Source of the DNA: an uncultured Alphaproteobacteria bacterium
GTDB lineage: Bacteria; Pseudomonadota; Alphaproteobacteria; Caulobacterales; Aquidulcibacteraceae
Reading direction: 5' to 3'
DNA length: 64,000 nt
NCBI GenBank assembly: GCA_902826335.1
Contig: CADEEL010000001.1
Location: 62,001 to 126,000, forward strand
Shown: positions 9,161 through 18,652 of the stretch, one piece after another
How the letters are laid out: every line of letters begins with the position of its first letter
How positions within the stretch are numbered: position 1 is the first letter of the stretch
The notes under the pieces: generated by a model
Database searches by the model: none
Told to the model about the DNA's origin: nothing
The model's input: only the letters and a program-made list of their open reading frames with translations
Made by a program: the position numbers and the translations under genes

Positions 9161-9625
9161 ATGACGTTCCGGATTAGGGGTTTGCCGAGGGATCGGTTCG
9201 CGCATCTCTTCGGGCTGGATGTATCCGCGCTCGCCGAAGCGGGCGCCGAGCGACACATCATCACCTCGTCCGAAAGCGCACCGTGCCGCGTTACGCTCGA
9301 TGACGCGGCGCCGGGCGAGACGGTTCTGCTGTTGAGCTACGAGCATCAGCCCGCCGGCACGCCTTATCGCCAAGCGGGGCCGATTTTCGTACGCGAGGCG
9401 CCGGGCGCTGCGTTCGATGCGCGCGACTGCGCGCCCCCCGCCCTGGCGCGGCGCATGCTCTCCGTGCGCTGCTATGATGGCGCCGGCGCCATGATCGAGG
9501 CGGACCTCGTTCAGGGCGAAGACCTGCCCACGCTCATTGCGCGCTTCTGGGCTAATCCCGATGTGTCCTACGCACACGCCCATTATGCGCGGCGCGGCTG
9601 CTTCGCGGCGGAGATTTTGCGCTAA
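9161..9625 (+). CDS. DUF1203 family protein
   Basis: A 154-residue protein recognised as DUF1203 by the opening TFRIRGLPRDRFAHLFGL and the hallmark block PCRVTLDDAAPGETVLLLSY followed by EHQPAGTPYRQAGPIFV. The family is cytosolic-looking, has no assigned function and usually forms a single domain of this length. The start at 9161 is set by GGAGG 5 bp upstream; an upstream in-frame ATG at 9074 lacks a ribosome site and would add 29 residues not typical of the family. It ends 9 bp before the SDR-DoxX gene, so it may head that operon. Confidence 0.8.
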   Translation: MTFRIRGLPRDRFAHLFGLDVSALAEAGAERHIITSSESAPCRVTLDDAAPGETVLLLSYEHQPAGTPYRQAGPIFVREAPGAAFDARDCAPPALARRMLSVRCYDGAGAMIEADLVQGEDLPTLIARFWANPDVSYAHAHYARRGCFAAEILR

Positions 9626-9634
9626 GCTGAGTGG

Positions 9635-10924
9635 ATGCGAATCCTCATCGCCGGGGCGGCGGGCTTCATCGGATCCCATATCGCGGCGCGGCTTGCTGGC
9701 GAGGGGCACGAAATCGTCGCCGCCGCGCGAGATGCGGCCGGGGCGCGGGCGCGCTTTCCCCGCTATCGCTGGGCCGAGGCTGATTTTCGCAAGCGCGTGA
9801 ATTGGGCCGCGCACCTTGAGGGCGTGGACGCGGTGATCAATTGCGTCGGCGTGCTGCAGGATGGCGGCGCCGATTCCACCCGCGCCGCGCATGTCGATGG
9901 CGCGCGGGCGTTGTTCGATGCGTGCGAAGCGGCCGGCGTGCGGCGCGTCATTCAGATATCGGCGGTCGGCGCGGAAGCGGCCGCGGGCACCGCCTATGCA
10001 CGCACCAAGGAGAAAGGCGATCAGTCCCTCATGGCGCGCGATCTGGATTGGGTGATCGTCAAGCCATCCCTCGTTGTCGCGCGCGGCGTCTATGGCGGCA
10101 CGGCCCTTGTGCGCGGGCTGGCGGGGGTGCCGTTCGTCACGCCGCTGCTGGCCACGAGCGGCCAATTTCGCCCGATCCATATGCGCGATCTCTGCGAAGC
10201 GGTGAGCCGCCTCCTGCGCCTCAATGCGCCGCGCCGTGTTGTGATCGACGCCGCCGGGCCGCTTGCGCAGTCCTTGCCCGAGCTGATCGCCGCGCACCGC
10301 GCTTGGCTTGGCTTTGGGCCGGCGCGGGCATGGACTGCGCCGGGCTGGCTGGCGGATATCGCCTTTACGGTCGGCGACATGTTGGGCGCCATCGGCGTGC
10401 GCACATCGTTGCGTTCAACTTCGCGCGCCCAGATGGCCCATGATGTGGGCGGCGATCCAGACTCGTTAAAGCGCGAACTCGGCCTCGATGTGCGCGCCGG
10501 CATGGCCGCGCTGGCCGATGAGCCGGCGAGCGTCCAGGATCGCTGGCATGCGCGGCTTTATTTTGTGAAGCCGGCCGCGCGCCTGGCGCTCGCGGCGTTC
10601 TGGATTTTGACCGGCCTTGTGTGTTTGACGAGCGGGCGCGCGGAAGCCATGGCGCTGGCGCGCGCGGCGGGGCTTGGCGGAATGGACGCCTTCGCGGCGG
10701 ACGGCGGCGGCCTGTTCGACATCGCCATCGGCGCGGCGTTTCTGTTCCTGGCGCGCTGGCGCCGGCCACTCCTCGCGATCATGGCGGCGGTGACGCTTGG
10801 ATACATTGGCGTGCTGACGATCACGCTGCCGCATCTGTGGTCCGATCCGTTGGGGCGGCTGATGAAGCTCATTCCGTTCTTCGCGCTGCTGGGGTTCGTC
10901 GCCGCCGTGGAGGATGAGCGGTGA
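9635..10924 (+). CDS. SDR-family oxidoreductase/epimerase fused to a DoxX-like membrane domain
   Basis: The 429-residue protein has two parts. Residues 1-300 are an atypical extended SDR (NmrA/NDUFA9-like) with nucleotide motif GAAGFIGSHIA, VDAVINCVGVLQDG, and YARTKEKGD replacing the usual YxxxK region. Residues about 310-429 hold four hydrophobic segments of the DoxX-like type (LALAAFWILTGLVCL, LFDIAIGAAFLFLARW, AIMAAVTLGYIGVL, IPFFALLGFVAAV). The fusion puts a nucleotide-binding domain at the inner membrane. Its substrate is unknown; quinone- or lipid-linked redox chemistry is plausible from the family. The gene's stop overlaps the GTG of the DUF2269 gene by 4 bp (GTGA). Confidence 0.8.
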   Translation: MRILIAGAAGFIGSHIAARLAGEGHEIVAAARDAAGARARFPRYRWAEADFRKRVNWAAHLEGVDAVINCVGVLQDGGADSTRAAHVDGARALFDACEAAGVRRVIQISAVGAEAAAGTAYARTKEKGDQSLMARDLDWVIVKPSLVVARGVYGGTALVRGLAGVPFVTPLLATSGQFRPIHMRDLCEAVSRLLRLNAPRRVVIDAAGPLAQSLPELIAAHRAWLGFGPARAWTAPGWLADIAFTVGDMLGAIGVRTSLRSTSRAQMAHDVGGDPDSLKRELGLDVRAGMAALADEPASVQDRWHARLYFVKPAARLALAAFWILTGLVCLTSGRAEAMALARAAGLGGMDAFAADGGGLFDIAIGAAFLFLARWRRPLLAIMAAVTLGYIGVLTITLPHLWSDPLGRLMKLIPFFALLGFVAAVEDER

Positions 10925-11385
10925 TCTATGAGGCGCTGAAGACGCTGCACGTGCTTTCCGCCGCCGTCCTGTTCGGAACGGGCATGGGCATAGCATTTTT
11001 CCAATTCATGGCCTGGCGGACCAAGGATGTCGCGCTGTTCGCCGGCGTTGCGCGGCTCACCGTGATCGCCGACTGGCTGTTTACGGCGAGCGCCGTTATC
11101 GCGCAGCCGATCACGGGCGTCGCTCTCATGTTGCATGTCGGCTATTCGTGGAATGAGCCGTGGCTCTTGTGGGCTTATGCGCTCTATGCGGTGGCGGGCC
11201 TGTTCTGGGCGCCGGTCGTGGCGATGCAGATGCGGGTGGCGAAGCTCGCCTCTGAAGCGCGCGATGCGGGCGCGCCCATCCCCGAGGAGGCGCACAGGCT
11301 GATGCAGGCGTGGTTCTGGTGCGGCTGGCCGGCCTTCGCCGCAGTGCTCGCGACCTATTGGCTGATGATCGCGCGGCCGGCGTGA
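10921..11385 (+). CDS. DUF2269 family integral membrane protein
   Basis: A 154-residue protein with four predicted membrane helices. It begins with the family's typical LKTLHVLSAAVLFGTGMGIAFF and includes the WLFTASAVIAQPITGVAL and MQAWFWCGWPAFAAVLATYW segments. His-rich helix starts in DUF2269 have suggested redox or heme roles, but none is proven. The GTG start at 10921 overlaps the preceding stop (GTGA) and the next gene overlaps in the same way. This tight coupling suggests it works with the upstream SDR-DoxX membrane protein. Confidence 0.8.
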   Translation: MIYEALKTLHVLSAAVLFGTGMGIAFFQFMAWRTKDVALFAGVARLTVIADWLFTASAVIAQPITGVALMLHVGYSWNEPWLLWAYALYAVAGLFWAPVVAMQMRVAKLASEARDAGAPIPEEAHRLMQAWFWCGWPAFAAVLATYWLMIARPA

Positions 11386-12263
11386 CGCACGCCGCCGCGC
11401 CCATCACACGTCGCGATGCGTTTGCGCTGGCGCTGATTGCGGTGGTGTGGGGCGTCAATACGGCGTTGACCAAATACGTGCTGCTGCATCTGCCGCCGCT
11501 TTTTTCATCCTGCATACGATTTGCACTGACGGCTGCGCTGCTCTTCATGTTCTGGCGTCCCGCGCCGGGGACGTTGCGCCCGCTTATCGTCGTGGGGCTG
11601 CTGACATCGCTGCATTTCGGCGTGCAGACCGTGGGCCTGTGGCTGGCGGACGATCTTTCGCCGATGGTCGTGGCGATGCAGCTCTGGATCCCGGCGGCGG
11701 CGGTGTTGGCTTCGATCTTTCTGCATGAGCGCATCGGCCTTGCGCGCATGATCGGCGTTGGCGTCTCGTTCACGGGCACGGCGCTGCTGGCGGGCGATGG
11801 CGCTGTAATCCCACAGCTCGGCGCGTTCGTGCTGGTTGGCGTCGCCTCCACGCTCTATGGCGCGGTGTCCGTCTATGTGCGCCGCGCGCCGGCGCTGCAT
11901 CCGCTGGCCTACCAGGCCTGGATCGCATTCGCCGCGCTGGCGACGCTGGGGCCGCTCTCAATCGTGACCGAACGCAACCAGATGGACGCCGCCGCAGCCG
12001 CGGGCTGGGGGCCGTATGCGGCGTTGGCGTTCGCGGCGGTGGCGTCCAGCATCGTGGCAAATGCGCTGATGTTTCAACTCGTGCGCAAATACGAAGTGTC
12101 GCGCACCACGCCCTACATGTTTCTCTCTCCCGTGATCGCGATTTCGCTGGGCATCGTATTCTTCGACGATCCGATCTCGCCGCAATTGCTGATCGGCGCG
12201 GCGCTGACGCTGCTGGGCGTGGCGATCGTGACGATGGCCGAACGACTGACGATTCTGCGCTGA
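11382..12263 (+). CDS. EamA-type drug/metabolite exporter (DMT superfamily)
   Basis: A 293-residue inner-membrane transporter with about ten helices in two EamA repeats (first ALALIAVVWGVNTALTKYVL, second from about 150). GTG 11382 is chosen because it overlaps the preceding stop (GTGA), repeating the junction seen upstream; a longer frame exists but would lie inside the DUF2269 gene. The protein probably exports a metabolite; the substrate cannot be read from sequence. Its stop lies in TGATCA (12261-12266), which also gives the stop of the convergent sodC-like gene. Confidence 0.85.
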   Translation: MTHAAAPITRRDAFALALIAVVWGVNTALTKYVLLHLPPLFSSCIRFALTAALLFMFWRPAPGTLRPLIVVGLLTSLHFGVQTVGLWLADDLSPMVVAMQLWIPAAAVLASIFLHERIGLARMIGVGVSFTGTALLAGDGAVIPQLGAFVLVGVASTLYGAVSVYVRRAPALHPLAYQAWIAFAALATLGPLSIVTERNQMDAAAAAGWGPYAALAFAAVASSIVANALMFQLVRKYEVSRTTPYMFLSPVIAISLGIVFFDDPISPQLLIGAALTLLGVAIVTMAERLTILR

Positions 12264-12812
12264 TCAGCCCGCATTGAACGCCGCGCAGGCGACCCGCCCG
12301 CCAGCGCCGCCGATCGGTTGGCTGGACTGATCGTCATGCGCGGCGTGAATGATGAGGGCCGAACCGTCCGCGTCGGCGATCGCCATGCGCGCGCCTGACC
12401 CCAGCCCCAAACGCAGGAAGGGCGAATAAAGCTCCGCCCCGAACGCGCCGGAGGCGGGCGCGAAGATCGACGGCAAATCGCCGGGCTCCGGCCCCGCCGG
12501 GTTGAGAAGGCCGTGGCGCCCAGCGCCGTGGCCCGCGTGCGCGCCGGCGGCCATAAAGCCCGCCGCGCCGTCCGAACAGCTTCCAACCGCGTGCATATGC
12601 AGGCCGTGCCAGCCGGGCGCGAGCGCGCCTTCGTTGAAATCGAGCCGGATCAGCAAGCCGGCCGGCCCTTCGGTGAGCGTGGCGCGGCCGATCTCCGCGC
12701 CTGCCCGATTTACGATGGGATTGGTGAGGGTCTGGCCCACGAATTGGGACGGCGCGCCGGCATGCGCACAGGCGCTTAGGGCGAGGGCGGGTAACAGGGC
12801 TGAGAGGCGCAT
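12264..12812 (-). CDS. sodC: Cu/Zn superoxide dismutase-like lipoprotein with an altered zinc ligand
   Basis: A 182-residue SodC-family protein with a lipoprotein signal (LALSAC, Cys15), so probably membrane-anchored in the periplasm. Ligand mapping against the classic enzyme: Cu ligands His72, His74, bridging His92 and His156; Zn ligands His100 and Asp112 are present, with exact family spacing. The remaining Zn ligand is Glu109 instead of His (GPEPGDLP). The disulfide cysteines (GSC 79, ACA 176) are kept. Dismutase activity is likely but zinc affinity may differ. It is convergent with the EamA gene with no gap. Confidence 0.82.
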   Translation of the reverse strand: MRLSALLPALALSACAHAGAPSQFVGQTLTNPIVNRAGAEIGRATLTEGPAGLLIRLDFNEGALAPGWHGLHMHAVGSCSDGAAGFMAAGAHAGHGAGRHGLLNPAGPEPGDLPSIFAPASGAFGAELYSPFLRLGLGSGARMAIADADGSALIIHAAHDDQSSQPIGGAGGRVACAAFNAG

Positions 12813-12906
12813 GACGAGAGGTCCCTCGGTTTGCGGGCAATGGCCGCGAGTGCTAGCAAAAGACTCAACTTAACCGCCCAGAGCTGGGCGCGGATTTCAG
12901 GCTAAC

Positions 12907-15633
12907 GTGGCAGATATAGACGATCCCGGCGAGGGCGAAGGCCCGGCTCCAACGCCTGGCGTGGCGCCCATTCATTTGGAGGATGAGCTTAAGCGCTCCT
13001 ATCTCGATTACGCGATGAGCGTGATCGTATCGCGCGCGTTGCCGGACGTGCGCGACGGCCTGAAACCCGTGCACCGGCGCATCCTCTACGCCATGGATGA
13101 GGCGGGCAACCGCCACGACAAGGCCTATCGCAAGAGCGCCAACACGGTCGGCGAAGTGATGGGCCGCTACCATCCGCACGGCGACCAGGCGATCTATTTC
13201 GCGCTGGTGCGCATGGCGCAGGATTTCTCGATGGGCCTTGTTCTCATCGACGGGCAGGGCAATTTTGGCTCAATCGACGGCGATATGCCGGCGGCGATGC
13301 GCTACACGGAAAGCCGCCTCGCCAAGACCGCGACAAATCTTCTGGACGATATCGATGAGGACACCGTCGATTTCCAGCCGAACTACGATGAATCCCGCCG
13401 CGAACCGACCGTGCTGCCGGCGCGCTATCCCAATCTTCTCGTCAATGGCGCCGGCGGCATCGCCGTCGGCATGGCGACGAACATCCCACCCCATAACCTC
13501 GCGGAGGTGATCGACGCCGCGATCCTGCTCATCGATCGTCCGGACGCGAGCGACTTGGAACTGCTTGAGATCGTGCCGGGTCCGGATTTTCCGACCGGCG
13601 GGGAAATCCTCGGCCGCACCGGCGCGCGCATGGCGCTGATGACGGGGCGCGGCTCGGTCGTGATGCGTGCGCGCCATCATATGGAGACCATTCGCGGGCG
13701 CGAGGCTCTGGTGTTCACCGAAATTCCCTATCAGGTGAACAAGGCCGAAATGGTTGAGAAGATCGGCGAGATGGTGCGGGAAAAACGCATCGAGGGCATC
13801 GCCGACATGCGCGACGAGAGCAATCGCGAAGGCGTGCGCATCGTTGTGGAGATCAAGCGCGACGCCGTGCCGGACGTGGTGCTCAATCAACTCTATCGGT
13901 TTTCGCAGCTGCAAACTTCGTTCGGCGTCAATATGCTGGCGCTTAATCGCGGCCGGCCCGAGCAGATGGGCCTGAAGGCCATGCTCGCGGCGTTTCTGGC
14001 GTTTCGCGAGGAAGTCGTCACGCGGCGGACCAAATTCCGCTTGGCCAAGGCGCGCAAGCGCGGCCACGAAACGGTGGGTCTGGCCATCGCCGTCGCCAAC
14101 ATCGACGAAGTGATCCGCACCATCCGCGAAAGCGCCGATCCAAACGAGGCGCGCGAACGGTTGACCTCTCGATCCTGGCCGGTGGGCGATATGCTGCCGC
14201 TCATCGAACTGATCGCCGATCCCCGCTCCAACGTGATCGAAGCGAGCACGGCGGGGCCCTCGCTGCGCATATCGGACGAGCAAGCCAAAGCGATTCTCGA
14301 ATTGCGCCTGCAGCGGCTTACGGGTCTGGGGCGAGACGACATCGCCAAGGCCGCCAACGAGATCGCCGAGGAAATCCGAACGCTCCTGGAGATACTGGGC
14401 TCGCGCGCGATGATCCTCGATATCGTCAAGAGCGAGATGGCGGCGGTGAAGACGGCGTTTGGCGTGCCCCGCCGCACGCCGTTCAGCGAAGCCGAAGGCG
14501 AGATCGACGATGAAGCGCTGATCGCGCAGGAGGATATGGTCGTCACCGTCACGCATGGCGGGTATGTGAAGCGCACACCGCTCAGCCAGTACCGCACGCA
14601 GCGGCGCGGCGGGCGCGGCCGCGCCGGTATGATGACCAAGGAAGAAGATTATGTAACGCGCCTGTTTGTCGCCAACACGCACACGCCGATCCTGTTCTTC
14701 AGTTCTACCGGCCAAGTCTACAAGGAAAAGGTCTGGCGCTTGCCGCTGGGCGATCCGCGCGCCCGCGGGCGCGCGCTGGTCAATATCCTCAATCTTGATC
14801 CGCGCGAGCGCATCACGTCCGTCATGGCGCTGCCGGAGGATGAGTCGGCGTGGGATGGGCTTGACGTGATGTTCACCACGACAAGCGGGACCGTGCGCAG
14901 AAACAAGCTTTCGGATTTCACGGATGTGCGCCGCTCCGGCATCATCGCCATGAAGCTGGATGAGGGCGAGGCGATCGTCGATGTGCAGATTTGCACCGAG
15001 GCGGACGATATCCTGCTCACCACCGCGCAGGCCATGTGCATCCGTTTCCCGGTGGGCGATGTGCGCGTGTTCCAGGGGCGCACTTCGCGCGGCGTGCGCG
15101 GGATCGATTTGCGTGAGAACGACCGCTTGATCGGCATGTCCGTGTTGCGCCATGTGGAAGTGACGGCGCAGGAGGCGCGGGACTTCTTCAAATGGGACGC
15201 GAAAAATCGCGGCGAGGAATACGAAGCCGGCGATGAGGCGGGCGAAGCGGCCGGCGATGGCGATACGCCGTTCGAGCGCCTCACCTGGCTCAAGACGCAG
15301 GAGCAATTCATCCTCACCGTCACATCCGATGGGCTCGGCAAGCGCGCGTCTTCCTTCGCCTACAGGACGGCGGGGCGCGGCGGCAAAGGGCTGATCGCGC
15401 ACCGCATCGGCGCCGGCGCACATCTTGTCGCGTCGTTCCCGGTGACAGAGGGCGAGGAGCTCATGCTGGTGACGGACAAGGGCCAACTCATCCGCATGAG
15501 CGTGGCGGATATTCGCGTCGCCGGCCGCGCCACGCAGGGCGTGTGGCTCATTCGGCCAGGTGAAGATGAGCACGTCGTCGCCGCCGAGCGGCTGGAGGAC
15601 GTGGGCGAGGAAGGTGGCGCGGAGGGCGATTGA
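12907..15633 (+). CDS. gyrA: DNA gyrase subunit A
   Basis: GyrA is the DNA-cleaving subunit that introduces negative supercoils with GyrB. At 908 residues it is full length. The winged-helix breakage domain has the catalytic Tyr133 ([10 protein letters not shown]), and the C-terminal pinwheel has the gyrase-specific box [10 protein letters not shown], which separates it from ParC. Oddity: in the quinolone-binding segment [17 protein letters not shown], Gln94 and Phe98 replace the Ser83 and Asp87 of E. coli. There is a small acidic insertion in the C-terminal domain (about 765-785). GTG 12907 is the start, immediately after the sodC-like gene's divergent region. coaD follows after 5 bp. Confidence 0.97.
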   Translation: MADIDDPGEGEGPAPTPGVAPIHLEDELKRSYLDYAMSVIVSRALPDVRDGLKPVHRRILYAMDEAGNRHDKAYRKSANTVGEVMGRYHPHGDQAIYFALVRMAQDFSMGLVLIDGQGNFGSIDGDMPAAMRYTESRLAKTATNLLDDIDEDTVDFQPNYDESRREPTVLPARYPNLLVNGAGGIAVGMATNIPPHNLAEVIDAAILLIDRPDASDLELLEIVPGPDFPTGGEILGRTGARMALMTGRGSVVMRARHHMETIRGREALVFTEIPYQVNKAEMVEKIGEMVREKRIEGIADMRDESNREGVRIVVEIKRDAVPDVVLNQLYRFSQLQTSFGVNMLALNRGRPEQMGLKAMLAAFLAFREEVVTRRTKFRLAKARKRGHETVGLAIAVANIDEVIRTIRESADPNEARERLTSRSWPVGDMLPLIELIADPRSNVIEASTAGPSLRISDEQAKAILELRLQRLTGLGRDDIAKAANEIAEEIRTLLEILGSRAMILDIVKSEMAAVKTAFGVPRRTPFSEAEGEIDDEALIAQEDMVVTVTHGGYVKRTPLSQYRTQRRGGRGRAGMMTKEEDYVTRLFVANTHTPILFFSSTGQVYKEKVWRLPLGDPRARGRALVNILNLDPRERITSVMALPEDESAWDGLDVMFTTTSGTVRRNKLSDFTDVRRSGIIAMKLDEGEAIVDVQICTEADDILLTTAQAMCIRFPVGDVRVFQGRTSRGVRGIDLRENDRLIGMSVLRHVEVTAQEARDFFKWDAKNRGEEYEAGDEAGEAAGDGDTPFERLTWLKTQEQFILTVTSDGLGKRASSFAYRTAGRGGKGLIAHRIGAGAHLVASFPVTEGEELMLVTDKGQLIRMSVADIRVAGRATQGVWLIRPGEDEHVVAAERLEDVGEEGGAEGD

Positions 15634-15638
15634 CGCAC

Positions 15639-16130
15639 ATGAGCAAACGCATCGGCCTTTATCCCGGCACGTTCGATCCGCTGACGAACGGGCACATCGA
15701 CATCATCCGCCGGGCCGACAAGCTTGTGGATAAGCTGGTCATTGGCGTGGCCATCAACACCGATAAGGGCCCGCTCTTCAGCCTGGAGGAGCGGGTCGAC
15801 ATGGTGGAGGCCGAATGCGCCGGCCTCAAGCTGGCGATGGAGATTGAAGTCCGTCCTTTTGACACATTGTTGATGAAATTCGCTGAGGCGGTCGCTGCAT
15901 CCGTGATCGTGCGCGGATTGCGCGCGGTCTCTGATTTCGAGTACGAATTCCAGATGGTGGGGATGAACCAGAAGCTCAATCCCGACATCGAGACGGTGTT
16001 CCTGATGGCCGATCCCACCCACCAGGCCGTGGCCTCGCGGCTGGTGAAGGAAATCGCGCGTCTAGAAGGGGACGTGTCGCACTTTGTGCCAAAGGCCGTC
16101 GAAGCGCGGCTGAGGGCGAAATTCTCGTAA
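15639..16130 (+). CDS. coaD: Phosphopantetheine adenylyltransferase
   Basis: CoaD transfers AMP from ATP to 4'-phosphopantetheine, the penultimate step of coenzyme A synthesis. The 163-residue protein opens with the nucleotidyl-transferase motif YPGTFDPLTNGH and contains VRGLRAVSDFEYEFQM, both diagnostic. ATG 15639 puts the motif at the usual distance from the N-terminus; an in-frame TTG at 15630 is an alternative and lies closer to GGAGG. It follows gyrA closely and precedes two cyclophilins, so it may belong to a gyrA-headed transcription unit. Confidence 0.97.
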   Translation: MSKRIGLYPGTFDPLTNGHIDIIRRADKLVDKLVIGVAINTDKGPLFSLEERVDMVEAECAGLKLAMEIEVRPFDTLLMKFAEAVAASVIVRGLRAVSDFEYEFQMVGMNQKLNPDIETVFLMADPTHQAVASRLVKEIARLEGDVSHFVPKAVEARLRAKFS

Positions 16131-16160
16131 GCCTTATTCCTTAGATCACCGGGTCAGCAC

Positions 16161-17039
16161 ATGCGCAGTCTTGCTCTCGTTTTTCTGACGCTCGCCTTGC
16201 TCGCGGCGCCCGCCTACGCCCAGCGCGCGCCCGATCCAACCCGCTGGCGCCAGCTCGATCCGGAAAGCACGCTCTACATCGATACCTCACGCGGGCGCGT
16301 CGTGGTGGAGATGTATCCGGAAATCGCGCCCAACCATGTCGATCGCATCCGCACGCTGGCGCGGCGCGGCTTCTACAACAACCTCATTTTCCATCGCGTG
16401 ATCGACGGCTTCATGGCCCAGACGGGCGATCCGCTCGGCACCGGCGAGGGCGGCTCCGATCTCTCCGATCTCGACGAGGAATTCCTGTTCCGCCGCGGTG
16501 CGGATATGCCCTTCGTCGAGGCCGCGCTGCAGGGCGGCGCGCGCTCGGGTTTTTTCAAAACGTTGCCGATCGAAACGCAGCCGGACTCGCAAATGGCCGT
16601 GACGCGCGATGGCCGCGCCTCGGCCTGGGGCCTGCACTGCCCCGGCGTCGTCTCGATGGCGCGCGCCGAGGATGTGAACTCCGCCAACAGCCAGTTCTTC
16701 ATCGTGCGCGCGGCCTATCCATCGCTCAACAAACGCTACACGATCTGGGGGCGGGTTGTGTTTGGGCTTGATATCGTCCAGGCGCTCAATGTGGGCGAGC
16801 CGCCGGCCAATCCCGATCGCATGACGAACGTGCGCCTGGCCTCCGACGTGCCGGATGAGGAGCGCGCGCCAATTTACGTCATGCGGACGGATAGCCGCGA
16901 TTTCCGCGAACTCATTCAAGATACCCGCCGCGAGCGCGGCGCCGATTTTCATGTCTGCGATGTCGAGATCCCGACGCGCGTGGCCAACACAGGTGAGAGA
17001 GAGAGGCGCTGGTGGTCGATCATCCCGTTCGTAAACTGA
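16161..17039 (+). CDS. Periplasmic cyclophilin-type peptidyl-prolyl isomerase
   Basis: The 292-residue protein has a cleavable signal peptide (LALVFLTLALLAAPAYA, cut near 20), so it acts in the periplasm on proline bonds of exported proteins. The cyclophilin core follows: NLIFHRVIDGFMAQTGDP with the catalytic Arg, and VSMARAEDVNSANSQFFIV. An insert of roughly 60 residues between these blocks and a C-terminal extension of about 60 residues distinguish it from the cytosolic copy next door. The extension holds a lone Cys and ends near RRWWSIIPFVN. It overlaps the next cyclophilin gene by 28 bp. Confidence 0.92.
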   Translation: MRSLALVFLTLALLAAPAYAQRAPDPTRWRQLDPESTLYIDTSRGRVVVEMYPEIAPNHVDRIRTLARRGFYNNLIFHRVIDGFMAQTGDPLGTGEGGSDLSDLDEEFLFRRGADMPFVEAALQGGARSGFFKTLPIETQPDSQMAVTRDGRASAWGLHCPGVVSMARAEDVNSANSQFFIVRAAYPSLNKRYTIWGRVVFGLDIVQALNVGEPPANPDRMTNVRLASDVPDEERAPIYVMRTDSRDFRELIQDTRRERGADFHVCDVEIPTRVANTGERERRWWSIIPFVN

Positions 17040-17470
17040 TCATGACGCTGGAGAGCGGGCCGGTGGAGATCACCCTGCGGCCCGATCTCGCCCCCGGCCA
17101 CGTGGCGCGCATCAGTGAATTGGCCGAAGAGGGCTTTTACGATGGCGTGGTGTTTCACCGCGTCATCGAGGGCTTCATGGCGCAGGGCGGCGATCCCACC
17201 GGGCGCGGCAGCGGCGGCTCGCCCAAGCCGAACCTCAAGGCTGAGTTCTCGCGCGAGCCGCATGTGCGCGGCGTGTGCTCCATGGCGCGCACCAGCGATC
17301 CAAATTCCGCCAACAGCCAATTTTTCATCTGCTTCGATGACGCGCGTTTTCTTGACGGGCAATACACCGTCTGGGGCGCGGTGAGCGCCGGCATGGAGCA
17401 TGTCGATGCGCTGCCCAAGGGCGAGCCGCCGCGCGCGCCCGGCAAGATCGTTTCCATGCGCACGGCGTGA
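17012..17470 (+). CDS. ppiB: Cytosolic cyclophilin-type peptidyl-prolyl isomerase
   Basis: A 152-residue single-domain cyclophilin without a signal peptide: GVVFHRVIEGFMAQGGDPTGRGSGG, VCSMARTSDPNSANSQFFIC and YTVWGAVSAGM are all present, including the catalytic Arg and the SQFFI active-site block. GTG 17012 is preferred because GAGAGG lies 5 bp upstream; the ATG at 17042 has no ribosome site. The GTG start makes it overlap the periplasmic cyclophilin gene by 28 bp. The pair likely serves the cytosol and periplasm from one transcript. Confidence 0.93.
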   Translation: MVDHPVRKLIMTLESGPVEITLRPDLAPGHVARISELAEEGFYDGVVFHRVIEGFMAQGGDPTGRGSGGSPKPNLKAEFSREPHVRGVCSMARTSDPNSANSQFFICFDDARFLDGQYTVWGAVSAGMEHVDALPKGEPPRAPGKIVSMRTA

Positions 17471-17515
17471 GGCGCGAGAACGCGATTTTTTTCTGCCCCG
17501 TTTTCGGGGGAAGAC

Positions 17516-18604
17516 ATGCGCCTCGACCTATTCGATTTTGAACTCCCGCCGGAGTTGATCGCGCTACGTCCAGCGCGCCCGCGGGACAGTGCGCGGCTGC
17601 TGGTCGCCGGGCCCGAGGGGCCGATCACGCATCGCTCGGTCGCCGATGCGCCAACTCACTTCCGTCGCGGCGACGTGCTGGTGTTCAACGATACGCGTGT
17701 CATCCGTGCGCGGCTTCACGGTGTGCGCGTTCGGCAAGAGTCCAGCGTCGTCGTGGAGGCGACCTTGTTGCGCCGGCTCTCACCATCGCGTTGGCGCGCG
17801 CTGGCCAAACCGGGCAAGCGCCTGCGCCCCGGCGATCGGATTCGCTTCGGCCAGATGGACGAGCGCGCCTGCCTGATAGGCGCGCTCGATGCGGTGGTGA
17901 TCGACAAGGGCGAAGAAGGTGACATCACGCTCGATTTCGCGCTGTCAGGCGCGGCGCTGGATCAGGCCATCGAAGCGTGCGGCGACATGCCCTTGCCGCC
18001 CTACATCGCCGGCAAGCGCGCGCCCGATGAGGATGACGCAATCGATTATCAAACCATCTACGCAGCCAAGGATGGGGCGGTGGCCGCGCCCACGGCGGGC
18101 TTGCATTTCACGCCCACCCTTCTGGCGGCGGTTGATGCGGCTGGCGTCGAGCGTGTGCATGTCACGCTACATGTCGGCGCCGGCACATTTCTGCCGGTGA
18201 AGGCCGATGATATCACCGCTCATGTCATGCACACGGAGTGGCGCGAGGTGAGCGAAGAAGCCGCCGAGGCGATCAACCGCGCACGCGGCGAGGGCCGCCG
18301 CGTCATCGCCATCGGCACGACGGCGCTACGGACGCTCGAATCCTCCGTGGATGCGGCGGGGCGCGTCAGCGCCGGCGCGGGCGATACGGATATATTCCTG
18401 GCGCCCGGCGCGCGGTTTCATGTCGTCGATGGGCTCTGGACAAATTTCCACTTGCCGCGCTCGACGCTGTTCATGCTGGTCGCGGCTTTTGTCGGGCGTG
18501 CGCGCGCACATGAGATTTACGCGGCGGCGATCGCCGCGCGCTACCGCTTCTATTCCTATGGCGATGCGAGCTTGTTATGGCGCGGAGAAAGCAAAAATGG
18601 TTGA
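17516..18604 (+). CDS. queA: S-adenosylmethionine:tRNA ribosyltransferase-isomerase
   Basis: QueA builds the epoxycyclopentane ring of queuosine by moving ribose from SAM onto preQ1 in tRNA. The 362-residue protein has the N-terminal [14 protein letters not shown] block, [23 protein letters not shown] and [11 protein letters not shown], and the C-terminal block [27 protein letters not shown] (split here only by description). Length is standard. It is followed 48 bp later by tgt, which inserts the queuine precursor, so the two neighbours act in consecutive queuosine steps. A hairpin lies between them. Confidence 0.97.
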   Translation: MRLDLFDFELPPELIALRPARPRDSARLLVAGPEGPITHRSVADAPTHFRRGDVLVFNDTRVIRARLHGVRVRQESSVVVEATLLRRLSPSRWRALAKPGKRLRPGDRIRFGQMDERACLIGALDAVVIDKGEEGDITLDFALSGAALDQAIEACGDMPLPPYIAGKRAPDEDDAIDYQTIYAAKDGAVAAPTAGLHFTPTLLAAVDAAGVERVHVTLHVGAGTFLPVKADDITAHVMHTEWREVSEEAAEAINRARGEGRRVIAIGTTALRTLESSVDAAGRVSAGAGDTDIFLAPGARFHVVDGLWTNFHLPRSTLFMLVAAFVGRARAHEIYAAAIAARYRFYSYGDASLLWRGESKNG

Positions 18605-18617
18605 GCGCCTGAAAATT

Positions 18618-18652
18618 CTCCCCCTCCCCGTGAGTGGAGGGGGCAGGGGGAG
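18618..18652 (+). repeat. C/G-rich inverted repeat covering the tgt ribosome site
   Basis: CTCCCCC (18618-18624) can pair with GGGGGAG (18646-18652), and the C-rich inner arm with GGAGGGGG around GTGAGT. The right arm ends at the base before the tgt ATG and contains the only purine-rich ribosome-site candidates, so the hairpin would hide them. It resembles the C/G-rich hairpins upstream of parC. Confidence 0.55.

Noticed and set aside
13270..15573. Long open frame on the minus strand opposite gyrA
   Set aside because: It is an antisense shadow created by GC-rich codon bias. The protein is Arg/His-rich, has no recognisable domain and has no ribosome site, whereas GyrA on the other strand is full length and conserved.
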